From Roseateles aquatilis (GTDB taxonomy: Bacteria; Pseudomonadota; Gammaproteobacteria; Burkholderiales; Burkholderiaceae_C): a stretch of DNA of 64,000 nt. Within the stretch, counting starts at the first letter, position 1, and each line of letters starts with the position of its first letter. Positions 22,120-30,263 of the stretch are shown piece after piece. The notes under the pieces were generated by a model, which did not search any database, was not told the origin of the DNA, and saw only the letters and a program-made list of their open reading frames with translations. The position numbers were made by a program, and so were the translations under genes. The stretch lies in assembly GCF_002205645.1 (NCBI RefSeq), contig NZ_NIOF01000005.1, forward strand, positions 299,177 through 363,176, read 5' to 3'.

Positions 22120-24501
22120 TCAGGCCAGCAGGCGGGAGGGATCGACCTCGAGCTTGGCCAGCGCGTTGCGCGTGGCCTTGACGGTCAGCGACTCGTCCTG
22201 CGCCGGCAGCATCAGGCCCGCCTGCAGGAACGCCGCCAGGCGGCTGAGCTGGAAGAGCACGCCGCGGCCTTGCGGCGACACGAACAGGATCAAGTGGTGG
22301 CGCATCCCGCGCCAGACCAGTTGCACCGGTTCGACGCGGCCGCGGTAGTCCAGCATGTACCAGCTGCCGACCTGCAGCTCGCGCGCCCAGGCCAGCATCG
22401 CCGGCGTCGGCGCGGTGCCGCCCTCGGCGACCACCTCCAGCCCCTCGCATTCATGGCTGGACAGGTCACGCACCAGGGATTCGTTGATCTCGCCGGCCTC
22501 GGGGGACGGCAGCATCGCCTCCAGCGTTTCCAGCTGGCTCATCAGGTCGTCCAGCCGCTCTCGCGGAATCGCCGCGGTCTTGGCGGTGAACGCCGCGGCC
22601 AGCGCATTGTTCAGCGAGCGGATCTGCTCGTCCTGGCGCTCGTGGTTCATGCCCGCGTGGCCCATGCCGTCGCGCAGCGTCTTGAGCAGGGGGGGCAGCC
22701 GGCGGATCACCTCGGCACGGTCCTCGCGGGACACCTTGGCGCTCGCGGACCAGATCAGATCGGCGGCAGCGCGCTTCATCGTCTTGGTCTGCTCGGCCTG
22801 CGGGCCGTAGCGCACGCCGGTCACCGCCAGCACATCGGCCCAGACCTGGAACAGGAAGTCGCGCACGCCGTCCTGCACCGGCACCTCGGACAGCATCTTG
22901 CGCAGCTCGATCGTGTACTGGATGGCCAGCGTCTCGCGCTGCTCCACCTGCTGGGCGAGCGAGACCCCCTTGCGGGACACCTCGTTCTCCTGCTGGAAAT
23001 AGTGGTCGAGGAACTTCTCGAACTCGGTCAGCACCGTCTGGAAGACGCGCCGGCCGGTGTCCGGGTAGGCCTCGACGACCTGCACCACCCGCTTGATCTC
23101 GCGCTCCAGCGCGTCGCCGATCTCGGCGGTGGACGTGCTGAACCCCATCACGCAGGCGCCCATGCGGTCGATCAGGCGGCGCGCCGGGTGATCCTCTGTG
23201 GCGAAGAAATCGGGCTCGCTCACCGCCACCCGCAGCACCGGCATCTGCAGCCGCGCGAACCAGACGCGGATCGCGGACGGGATGCGCTCTTCCTGCAGGA
23301 TCGCCTGGAACAGCAACGCCACCAGCTCGATCGTGGCGCGCTCGGCCGGCGTGTCCGCGGCCTGCTTCAGGACCTGCTTCAGCGCCTGGTTGCGATTGCG
23401 GATGTCGTCGAGCGCCTGGGGTGCCGTCAACTCCTGGTTGGCCGACTCCACCTGATCGGCGCGCCGCTGCACCGCCTCCTGGGCGTGATTGATGGCGGCG
23501 CTCAGGCGTGGCGATCCGCCCCGGGTCGACGGGCCGGCCGCCGCGGCGTAGACGCCGGCGTTGTTGGCGACGCCGGCCGGCGTGCCCTGCCCGCCGCGGA
23601 CCGACGGGGTGACACCGGACATCGTCCGAGGCGCGGGCGTCGGCGCGGACGCGAGCTCGGGCACGTGACGCGCCAGCACGCGTTGCAACTGGGCCATGAC
23701 CTGCTGGGCGGACTGGCTCGCCGGCGTCATGGCCGGACCGCCGGGCCCCGCGGTCGCGGCGGCCGACGGCGCGATGCCGCCATGCGTCTGGGCCGGTGAC
23801 GGCGTCGGACCCAGGGCCGCGGACTGCGTCGCCACGCTGGCGGACGGCGCGTTGCGGCGGATGAACGGACGCAGATCCACGTCGGGCATCACGCCCTGCT
23901 GGATCAGCCAGTGATTGGCCTCGTGATAGGACTCGTTGAGCAGCTGCGAGAACTCGTGATGCAGCCAGCGCTGCAGCATCTGCCAGACCGAGCTGGTCAG
24001 GGCCGCATCGAACCAGGCGTCGAGCACCAGCCGCGCCAGCACCTGCGCGCGCAGCAGGTCCTGCTGGGCCAGGTCCTCGACCCGCTCCAGCGACTGCATC
24101 CGGTTGCGCAGGTCGCTGAACTCCCAGCTGGCCTTGTCCATCATCGCCAGCGCGAGGCGCGAGGCGATGATCTCGCGCTCGATCGTGTCGTCGCTGACCA
24201 AGGCGAGATTCTGCGGACGCGAGTTCAGCGACGCCGACCGCGAGTCCCCCGGGCCATGGTGGTACGCGTGTCGCAGCGCCTTGCCCAGGCGCGCATGCCA
24301 CGGCGTGGCGCAGCGCTGCCAGGCGTCGAACGCGTCGCGACGCGCCATCTGCAGCGCGTGCTCGGCCGGCTGCGCGAGCTGCTCCTGCACCGCCGTCGTC
24401 AACACCGCCACCACGGCCGGCAGGCCGCGCAGCAGCACTTCCGTATGGACGCGCCGCGCTTGCGAAGCCAGGGCCTGGGATCTTGCGTCGGCGGCGGTCA
24501 T
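22120..24501 (-). CDS. DUF1631 family protein
   Basis: A 793-residue cytoplasmic protein of the DUF1631 family, found in beta- and gammaproteobacteria and of unknown function (sometimes mislabelled thymidine phosphorylase). The N-terminal half is helical, with the family block AFDAWQRCATPWHARLGKALRHAY. A Pro/Ala/Thr-rich linker runs over residues 225-345. The C-terminal half includes IRVWFARLQMPVLRVAV and DHPARRLIDRMG, and the last 120 residues (VGSWYMLDYRGRVEPVQLVWRG) resemble the PilZ-like end seen in this family. If so it may respond to c-di-GMP, which I infer only weakly. Between secF (34 bases upstream) and smg (convergent). Confidence 0.82.
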   Translation of the reverse strand: MTAADARSQALASQARRVHTEVLLRGLPAVVAVLTTAVQEQLAQPAEHALQMARRDAFDAWQRCATPWHARLGKALRHAYHHGPGDSRSASLNSRPQNLALVSDDTIEREIIASRLALAMMDKASWEFSDLRNRMQSLERVEDLAQQDLLRAQVLARLVLDAWFDAALTSSVWQMLQRWLHHEFSQLLNESYHEANHWLIQQGVMPDVDLRPFIRRNAPSASVATQSAALGPTPSPAQTHGGIAPSAAATAGPGGPAMTPASQSAQQVMAQLQRVLARHVPELASAPTPAPRTMSGVTPSVRGGQGTPAGVANNAGVYAAAAGPSTRGGSPRLSAAINHAQEAVQRRADQVESANQELTAPQALDDIRNRNQALKQVLKQAADTPAERATIELVALLFQAILQEERIPSAIRVWFARLQMPVLRVAVSEPDFFATEDHPARRLIDRMGACVMGFSTSTAEIGDALEREIKRVVQVVEAYPDTGRRVFQTVLTEFEKFLDHYFQQENEVSRKGVSLAQQVEQRETLAIQYTIELRKMLSEVPVQDGVRDFLFQVWADVLAVTGVRYGPQAEQTKTMKRAAADLIWSASAKVSREDRAEVIRRLPPLLKTLRDGMGHAGMNHERQDEQIRSLNNALAAAFTAKTAAIPRERLDDLMSQLETLEAMLPSPEAGEINESLVRDLSSHECEGLEVVAEGGTAPTPAMLAWARELQVGSWYMLDYRGRVEPVQLVWRGMRHHLILFVSPQGRGVLFQLSRLAAFLQAGLMLPAQDESLTVKATRNALAKLEVDPSRLLA

Positions 24502-24534
24502 CGAGCGTGAGATGGAAGGGTGCGGATGACTCTA

Positions 24535-25569
24535 CTACACCACCGCGCCGGCATTCGGGTCATCCGGGTCCTCGCGCTTGGCGGGGCCGCCCTTGACCAA
24601 GTCCTCGCGCTTCACGCCCAGCCACATCGCGATGGCGGCAGCCACGAAGACCGACGAGTAGATGCCGAACAGGATGCCGATCGTCAGCGCGATCGCGAAG
24701 TAATGCAGCGTCGGGCCGCCGAACAGCAGCATCGACAGCACCATCATCTGCGTCGAGCCGTGCGTGATGATCGTGCGGCTGATCGTGGACGTGATCGCGT
24801 GGTCGATGATCTCGTGGGTGTTGAGCTTGCGGTACTTCCGGAAGGCCTCGCGGATCCGGTCGAAGATGACCACGGACTCGTTCACCGAGTAACCCAGCAC
24901 CGCCAGGATCGCCGCCAGCACCGCCAGCGAGAACTCCCACTGGAAGTAGGCGAAGAAGCCCAGGATGATCACCACGTCATGCAGGTTGGCGATGATGCCG
25001 GCCACGGCGAACTTCCACTCGAAGCGGAAGGCCAAGTACAGCATGATGCCGATCACCGTGAAGCCCAGCGCCATCGCGGCGTCGTGCGCCAGCTCCGCGC
25101 CGACCGACGGGCCGACGACGTCGCTGCGGGTCAGTTTCAGCGGTTCCTGGCCGTTGACGGCGCAGGCTTGCTTGCTGATGGATTCGCCGCGCGCGGTGAT
25201 CTCCTGGTGCTGCACCACGGCACCCTTCTCGGCTTTGCACAGCTCGCCGAAGACGCGGTCGACCAGTTCGTCGCGCTTGACGCCCGGCTTGACCGGCAGG
25301 CGGATCATGACGTCGCGCGAGGTGCCGAAGTTGGTCACCTGGACTTCGCCCAGGTTGAGCTGCTCGACGATGTGCCGGGTCCGCTCGATGTCGGCCACTT
25401 GCGTGTACTGCACGCCGACCTCGGTGCCGCCGGTGAACTCGATCGAGAAATGCAGGCCGCGGGTGACCAGGAAGAAGACCGCGGCGATGAAGGTGAGGAA
25501 GGACACGGCGTTGAGGATCAACGCGTGCTTCATGAACGGGATGTCCCGCTTGATTCGGAAGAATTCCAT
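24535..25569 (-). CDS. secF: Protein translocase subunit SecF
   Basis: A 344-residue inner-membrane protein that, with SecD, uses proton motive force to complete Sec export. It has a first membrane segment at about 17-37, a periplasmic domain with FSIEFTGGTEVGVQYTQ, and a membrane block of five segments from about 165 on. The block contains YSVNESVVIFDRIRE and the RND-type TIGILFGIYSSVFVAA. Slightly longer than the E. coli protein because of a charged C-terminal tail. Read after secD with a 39-base gap. Confidence 0.96.
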   Translation of the reverse strand: MEFFRIKRDIPFMKHALILNAVSFLTFIAAVFFLVTRGLHFSIEFTGGTEVGVQYTQVADIERTRHIVEQLNLGEVQVTNFGTSRDVMIRLPVKPGVKRDELVDRVFGELCKAEKGAVVQHQEITARGESISKQACAVNGQEPLKLTRSDVVGPSVGAELAHDAAMALGFTVIGIMLYLAFRFEWKFAVAGIIANLHDVVIILGFFAYFQWEFSLAVLAAILAVLGYSVNESVVIFDRIREAFRKYRKLNTHEIIDHAITSTISRTIITHGSTQMMVLSMLLFGGPTLHYFAIALTIGILFGIYSSVFVAAAIAMWLGVKREDLVKGGPAKREDPDDPNAGAVV

Positions 25570-25608
25570 GGCGTCGTACGCTCTCTTCTCTGCGAGGGGC
25601 CGGGGCCC

Positions 25609-27507
25609 TTATTGAGCCTCGGCGGCCGGGGCGTCGCCCGCGCCGGCGTCGGTGCCGGGTTTCCACACGGTCCCGATGGCGACCGCCTTCAGGCGCTTGC
25701 GGCGGCCGTACCAGAGGTTCACCAGCGCGCGCGAGAACATCACCGACGAGATCATCGACGTCACGATGCCCAGGCAGTGCACCACCGCGAAGCCCTTGAT
25801 CGGGCCGGAGCCGAACGCCAGCAGCGCCAGCCCCGCGATCAGCGTGGTCACGTTGGAGTCCAGGATGGTCGCCCAGGCGCGCTCGTAGCCGACGTGGATC
25901 GCCTGTTGCGGCGCCATGCCGGCGCGCAGTTCCTCGCGCACCCGCTCGTTGATCAGCACGTTGGCGTCGATGGCCATGCCCAGCACCAGCGCGATGGCCG
26001 CGATGCCCGGCAGGCTCAGCGTGGCCTGCAGCATCGACAGCACCGCCAGCAACAGCAGCAGGTTGAAGCCCAGCGCCACGGCGGAGAACACGCCGAACAT
26101 CATGTAGTACAGGCACATGAAGATCGCCACGGCGACGAAGCCCCAGGTGACCGACGCGATGCCCTTGTCGATGTTGTCCTTGCCCAGCGACGGGCCGATG
26201 GTGCGCTCCTCGATGATCTCCATCGGCGCGGCCAGCGAGCCGGCGCGCAGCAGCAGCGCGGTGTCGCTGGCTTCCTGCGTGGTCATGGCGCCGCCGGTGA
26301 TCGAGAAGCTGTTGCCCAGTTCGCCGCGGATCACGGGGGCCGTCACGACCTGACCCTTGCCCTTCTCGAACAGGATGATCGCCATGCGCTTGCCGATGTT
26401 CTCGCGCGAGACGTCCTTCATGATCCGGGCGCCCTTGGCGTCGACCTTCAGCGTGACGGACGGACTGTGGCTCTCGTCGAAGCCCGGCTGCGCATCGTTC
26501 AGGTTGTCGCCGGTCAGCACGACTTGACGCTTGACGATGATGGGCGCGCCGCCCTTCTCGGTGAAGCGCTCGGTGCCGAACGGCACCGGACCGGAACCGG
26601 CCAGCGCCGCCTGCGCCTCGGCGCTGTCGTCGGCCATGCGCAGTTCCAGCGTGGCGGTGCGGCCGATGATGTCCTTGGCCTTGGCGGTGTCCTGCACCCC
26701 GGGCAACTGGACGACGACGCGGTCACGGCCCTGCTGCAGGATCACCGGCTCGGCGACGCCGAGCTCGTTGACACGGTTGTGCAGCGTGGTGATGTTCTGT
26801 TTGATCGCGGCGTCCTGCACCGCGATGATCGCCTTGGGCGTCAGCTCGCCGGACAGGCGCAGCTCGGTGCCGGCGCCTTGGGGCGTCCACGCGACGTCGG
26901 GCATCTGGTCGCGCAGCAGGTTCTGGGCCTGCGTGCGGGTCGCCTCGTCGCGGAAGTTCACGACGACGCTATCGCCCTCGCGCGCGATGCCGGCATGGCG
27001 GATGTTCTTGTCGCGCAGCAGGGTGCGAATGTCAGCCGACAGCGATTCGGCCTTCTTCGTCAGCGCGGCCTTCATGTCGACCTGCATCAGGAAGTGCACG
27101 CCACCGCGCAGGTCCAGGCCCAGGTACATCGGGAAGGCATGCAAGGCGGTCAGCCACTGCGGCGAACGCGAGACCAGGTTCAGCGCGACGATGTAGGTCG
27201 GGTCGACCGTCTCGTCGCCGTTGAGCGCCTTGGCGATGGCGTCCTTGGCCTTGATCTGGCTGTCCGTGTCGGCGAAGCGGGCGCGGATCGAGCCCCCTTC
27301 GAGGTGCACGAAGTCCGGCGTCACGCCGACCTGTGTGATCGCCTGCTCGACGCGCTGGCGGACGCTGTCGTCCACCTTGACGATGACCTTGGCGCTGGAC
27401 ACCTGCACCGCCGGCGCTTCGCCGAACAGGTTGGGCAGGGTGTAGATCAGGCCGACGAGCAGCGCCACCAGCAGCAGCGCGTACTTCCACAGCGGATAAC
27501 GGTTCAT
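25609..27507 (-). CDS. secD: Protein translocase subunit SecD
   Basis: A 632-residue partner of SecF. MNRYPLWKYALLLVALLVGL starts the first membrane segment. The periplasmic P1 domain begins LGLDLRGGVHFLMQVD, and the membrane block contains IAAIALVLGMAIDANVLINERVREEL, the conserved segment for proton coupling. A strong AGGACCTCCTC site precedes the chosen ATG; the 46-codon upstream extension is not family-like. The order yajC-secD-secF on the minus strand is the usual operon. Confidence 0.96.
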   Translation of the reverse strand: MNRYPLWKYALLLVALLVGLIYTLPNLFGEAPAVQVSSAKVIVKVDDSVRQRVEQAITQVGVTPDFVHLEGGSIRARFADTDSQIKAKDAIAKALNGDETVDPTYIVALNLVSRSPQWLTALHAFPMYLGLDLRGGVHFLMQVDMKAALTKKAESLSADIRTLLRDKNIRHAGIAREGDSVVVNFRDEATRTQAQNLLRDQMPDVAWTPQGAGTELRLSGELTPKAIIAVQDAAIKQNITTLHNRVNELGVAEPVILQQGRDRVVVQLPGVQDTAKAKDIIGRTATLELRMADDSAEAQAALAGSGPVPFGTERFTEKGGAPIIVKRQVVLTGDNLNDAQPGFDESHSPSVTLKVDAKGARIMKDVSRENIGKRMAIILFEKGKGQVVTAPVIRGELGNSFSITGGAMTTQEASDTALLLRAGSLAAPMEIIEERTIGPSLGKDNIDKGIASVTWGFVAVAIFMCLYYMMFGVFSAVALGFNLLLLLAVLSMLQATLSLPGIAAIALVLGMAIDANVLINERVREELRAGMAPQQAIHVGYERAWATILDSNVTTLIAGLALLAFGSGPIKGFAVVHCLGIVTSMISSVMFSRALVNLWYGRRKRLKAVAIGTVWKPGTDAGAGDAPAAEAQ

Positions 27508-27566
27508 GAGGAGGTCCTCTGAAAACCAGGCCCCGGGGCGATCGGCCGCCGGCGCCTCTGAAAGCG

Positions 27567-27597
27567 GACCCGGCCGGTGCGGAGCACGGGCCGGGTC
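27567..27597 (-). other. Hairpin between yajC and secD
   Basis: A 9-bp perfect stem (GACCCGGCC / GGCCGGGTC) with a 13-base loop lies in the 141-base yajC-secD gap. No T-tract. It could be a partial terminator or a processing site that sets the YajC to SecD ratio. Confidence 0.4.
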
Positions 27598-27648
27598 GTC
27601 AGGAGGACGCGGCCGCTGTCGCGACCGCGCCCCCAGGGGCATCAAGCG

Positions 27649-27972
27649 TTACTTGGCGACGGTGCCCTTGGGCAGCACCTGCAGCACCGAGCCGCGCTGG
27701 ACCTGGATCTCGACGCCCTGGGCGATCTCGACGGTCAGGTAGCTCTCGCCCAGCTTGGTCACCTTGCCGAGCATGCCGCCGGAGGTGATGACCTCGTCGC
27801 CCTTGGCGAGCGCCTCGACCAGCGCCTTGTGCTCCTTCTGGCGCTTCATCTGGGGACGGATCATCACGAAATACATGACGACGAACACGGCCACCAGGGG
27901 CAGCATTTGCAGGAAGCCGCCGGTCGGGTCGGAGCCACCCGCGGCCTGGGCGTAAGCGTTGGAAATAAACAC
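27649..27972 (-). CDS. yajC: Preprotein translocase subunit YajC
   Basis: A 107-residue small inner-membrane protein that associates with SecDF. One membrane segment at about 22-42 (LQMLPLVAVFVVMYFVMIRPQ) is followed by the family core RPQMKRQKEHKALVEALAKGDEVITSGGMLGKV and a small beta domain. First gene of the yajC-secDF operon, with GntR divergent 355 bases away. Confidence 0.96.
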   Translation of the reverse strand: MFISNAYAQAAGGSDPTGGFLQMLPLVAVFVVMYFVMIRPQMKRQKEHKALVEALAKGDEVITSGGMLGKVTKLGESYLTVEIAQGVEIQVQRGSVLQVLPKGTVAK

Positions 27973-28119
27973 GTCGATATCCCTCGGGAAAAAGCGTTGG
28001 CGCCGGCCGTGGAGCCGGGACGCCGTCGGGCGCTGACGCCCGCGCGAACGGAAGAACCGGCGATTGTATGCGGCTCGTCCGACCCGCCCCCCTCCGCCGG
28101 GACGCGGATTTAACTGGGG

Positions 28120-28148
28120 TTGACCAACGCAAACTCAATCCATAGTGT
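28120..28148 (+). promoter_or_regulatory. Sigma70-like promoter of the GntR operon
   Basis: TTGACC at 28120-28125 and TAGTGT at 28143-28148 are separated by 17 bases, in an AT-richer patch. It points to the small ORF at 28188 and to the GntR and racemase-like genes behind it. Confidence 0.5.
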
Positions 28149-28187
28149 CCCGGAATATATCGACGCGGACTTTTGCGGAGGAGTCCC

Positions 28188-28331
28188 ATGAAATCATCGC
28201 CGGCGCCCGTGGCGCCTGGGGCGGAGTTGTCCGGCGCGTGGCGCCGCGTACGCGCCTGCGTCAAGCCGTGGAAGCGAGCAGGCGCGCGGCTCAGGCCGCC
28301 CGTCGCCAACTGCGATGATGCGCGCCCATGA
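28188..28331 (+). CDS. Small basic protein (47 aa), leader of the GntR operon
   Basis: A 47-codon frame beginning MKSSPAPVAP and rich in Arg, Ala and Pro, with two Cys and two Trp (WRRVRACVKPW in the middle). Evidence that it is real: a GGAGGAG ribosome site at 28177-28183, a sigma70-like promoter about 40 bases upstream, and a 4-base ATGA overlap with the GntR start. The overlap implies that its translation feeds the regulator's. I recognise no family. It could be a genuine micro-protein or a leader peptide controlling GntR synthesis. The sequence alone does not prove expression. Confidence 0.5.
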   Translation: MKSSPAPVAPGAELSGAWRRVRACVKPWKRAGARLRPPVANCDDARP

Positions 28332-28993
28332 CTTCAGACACCCTCGAACTGCAGGACATCGACAAGCGCAGGCAGGCGGACCAGGCCTATGACGCGATCG
28401 AGACGCTGATCGCCACGCTGCAGCTGCGGCCGGGCGCGCCGGTGGTGGAATCGGAGCTGATCGCCCGCATCGGGCTGGGCCGCACGCCGACGCGCGAGGC
28501 GCTGATGCGGCTGGTGGCCAACGGCCTGATCGCGCAGTTGCCGCGGCGCGGACTGCTGGTCAGCGACATCCTGATCGCCGAGCACCTGGACCTGCTCGAA
28601 GCTCGCCGGGTGCTGGAGCGGTTGATCGCCTGCTGCTCGGCGCGCCGGGCGACGCCGGCGCAGCGATCGGCGCTGATGGCCTGCGCGCTGCAGATGGCGG
28701 GCGCCGCGGAGCGCCAGGACCTCGAGACCTACATGCGGGTGGACCAGGTGCTGGACCGGGTCAACCACGCGGCCAGCCGCAACCGCTTCGCGGTCGCCGC
28801 GGTGCTGCCCATGATCATCCAGTGCCGCCGCTTCTGGTTTGCCTACCGGCACCATGGCGACGTGGCCGAGGGCGCGCGCTGCCACCAGCGCCTGGCCGAG
28901 GCCATCGCGGGCGGGGACGGCGAGGCCGCCGCGCGGGCCTCGGACGCCCTGATCGACCATCTGCGCGTGTTCGCCCAACAGGTGATTGAATGA
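28328..28993 (+). CDS. GntR family transcriptional regulator (FCD type)
   Basis: A 221-residue regulator. Residues 15-80 form the GntR winged helix (QAYDAIETLIATLQLRPG, GLGRTPTREALMRLVANGLI, PRRGLLVSDI). Residues 90-215 are an all-helical FCD-like ligand domain. In FCD regulators a metal site uses Asp/His residues; here DQVLDRVNHAASRNRF and the later HQRLAEAI could supply ligands. Such proteins respond to small carboxylates or amino-acid catabolites. It is coupled by ATGA overlaps to a small ORF before it and to a proline-racemase-like gene after it, so it probably regulates its own operon. Confidence 0.85.
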   Translation: MTSDTLELQDIDKRRQADQAYDAIETLIATLQLRPGAPVVESELIARIGLGRTPTREALMRLVANGLIAQLPRRGLLVSDILIAEHLDLLEARRVLERLIACCSARRATPAQRSALMACALQMAGAAERQDLETYMRVDQVLDRVNHAASRNRFAVAAVLPMIIQCRRFWFAYRHHGDVAEGARCHQRLAEAIAGGDGEAAARASDALIDHLRVFAQQVIE

Positions 28994-29535
28994 ACTTCCT
29001 GCCAGCCGTCACCCGGATCATCGATGCCCACGTCGACGGCGCGCCGACGCGCCTGATCGTCAGCGGCGGACCCGAGCTGCGGGGCTCGACGATGGAGTCC
29101 CGGCTGGCGGACTTCCAGGCCCGCCACGATCACTGGCGTCGGGCGCTGACGGGCGCGCCGCGCAGCGCGCCCGGGACGCTCGGCGCGTTGCTGACAGACC
29201 CGGAGCGCCCCGGCAGCCTGGCGGGCGTGTTGTTCTTCGATGCCGACGGCATCGTGAGCCGCAGCCCGTCCGGCACCGTCGCCGTGGTGGCGTCCCTGGC
29301 CCACCTGGGCAAGCTGCGGCCGGGCCCGCTGCAACTGGACACGCCGACCGGTGCGATCGGCGCGCAGTTCGAGCTCGACGGCACAGTCCGCCTCGACGAC
29401 GAGGCGACGACCGGCCGCGCGCACATCATGTTCGACGGCACCATGGTGACGGAGGCCGACGACCCGTACTGCTGGGGCGGCGCGGCCCCGGCGACACCGG
29501 CCACGCCGGCCGCCGACGGCCTCAGCGGAACCTGA
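28990..29535 (+). CDS. Half-length proline-racemase-like protein lacking the catalytic Cys
   Basis: A 181-residue protein that matches only the N-terminal half of proline racemase/4-hydroxyproline epimerase proteins (about 310-340 aa). Recognisable blocks: IIDAHVDGAPTRLIVSGGPELRG (family HTGGEPTR), HDHWRRAL, GVLFFDADG, and LDTPTGAIGAQFELDGTV. Where the family has its catalytic MCGHGTIGVVA, this protein has SRSPSGTVAVVA, so Cys is replaced by Ser and the His is gone; EPRG is changed as well. The second half with the second Cys is absent. It is therefore unlikely to be a racemase; it may be a ligand-binding pseudo-enzyme or a decaying gene. Its tail overlaps the convergent lipoprotein gene by 14 bases. 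Confidence 0.6.
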   Translation: MNFLPAVTRIIDAHVDGAPTRLIVSGGPELRGSTMESRLADFQARHDHWRRALTGAPRSAPGTLGALLTDPERPGSLAGVLFFDADGIVSRSPSGTVAVVASLAHLGKLRPGPLQLDTPTGAIGAQFELDGTVRLDDEATTGRAHIMFDGTMVTEADDPYCWGGAAPATPATPAADGLSGT

Positions 29536-30082
29536 CGCGGGCGACGTCGATCCGCGTCGTGCCGTCCTTCAGCGGTTTCACCGCCACGACCCGGAAGTTC
29601 TTCGGCAACCCGACCTTGTAGAGCTGACCGCCGGGTTCGGGCTTGTCGTCCTCGCAGGTCAACGGGCCGCCGTCCTTGGCCTTGCCGCGCGGGGCCTGCA
29701 GATCGCCGCAGTCGAGCAGCGTGCCGTAGCGCGCCAGCGCCTTGCGATAGAAGCGCGCGACGCGATCGGCATCGTCGCCGCTCTGGAACTTGCCCGCCGC
29801 CAATTGCATGCCGAACAGTCCGCCCCACAGATCCATCCTGACGCTGGACTTGTCCTCGCCGCGTTCCTTGTACGGCGTGGCGCCGGGATAGAGCGGTACG
29901 TCGAGGTTGGCGCCGTCGTCCTTCGCATCGAACGTGACGCCCGCGCTGAACCCCTCGGACGCGGGCGGTGGCGGCGGCGCCGGCTGCGCGCACGCGCCCA
30001 GGGCGATCGTGGCGGCGCCCAGCAGCAGGCTCAACCGGGTGGCGGCAGGGAAGGCGGGTTTGGCGACGGGGTGACCGGACAT
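29522..30082 (-). CDS. Predicted lipoprotein of unknown function
   Basis: A 186-residue protein with a basic N-terminus, a hydrophobic core and the lipobox LGAC (Cys near 31), followed by a Pro-rich tether. The mature domain reads LDVPLYPGATPYKE and then DRVARFYRKALARYGTLLDC; the pattern of a two-Cys, helix-rich domain recalls small envelope proteins that carry a YPGA motif, but I cannot name it. The start MSGHPVAK has an AGGAG site; the 41-codon extension does not. Single gene. Confidence 0.65.
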   Translation of the reverse strand: MSGHPVAKPAFPAATRLSLLLGAATIALGACAQPAPPPPPASEGFSAGVTFDAKDDGANLDVPLYPGATPYKERGEDKSSVRMDLWGGLFGMQLAAGKFQSGDDADRVARFYRKALARYGTLLDCGDLQAPRGKAKDGGPLTCEDDKPEPGGQLYKVGLPKNFRVVAVKPLKDGTTRIDVARVRFR

Positions 30083-30263
30083 CGTGAGCTCCTGCTGGCG
30101 TGGAATGCGGCGGACTCTACGAGGTCGGTGTTCGTTTGCACACCGACACGGCGATGGACTGCGCGGTTGGCGGGACAGTCCGCGCGGATGCCGGAAGAGC
30201 GGCACGTCCGGGCGGGCCCGCGCCCTCCGCCGCCTTCCGCGCGGGGTGCCCGTTGGCTGCTCC

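Noticed and set aside
24520..27522. A 1000-codon open frame on the plus strand opposite secF-secD
   Set aside because: Its protein is His/Arg/Asp/Gln-rich with no domain; it mirrors the codon bias of secDF on the minus strand. Long antisense frames are expected at this GC content.
28986..29621. A 211-codon plus-strand frame over the racemase-like gene
   Set aside because: Arg/Gly-rich shadow in another frame; the 28990 frame carries the family motifs and the ATGA coupling.
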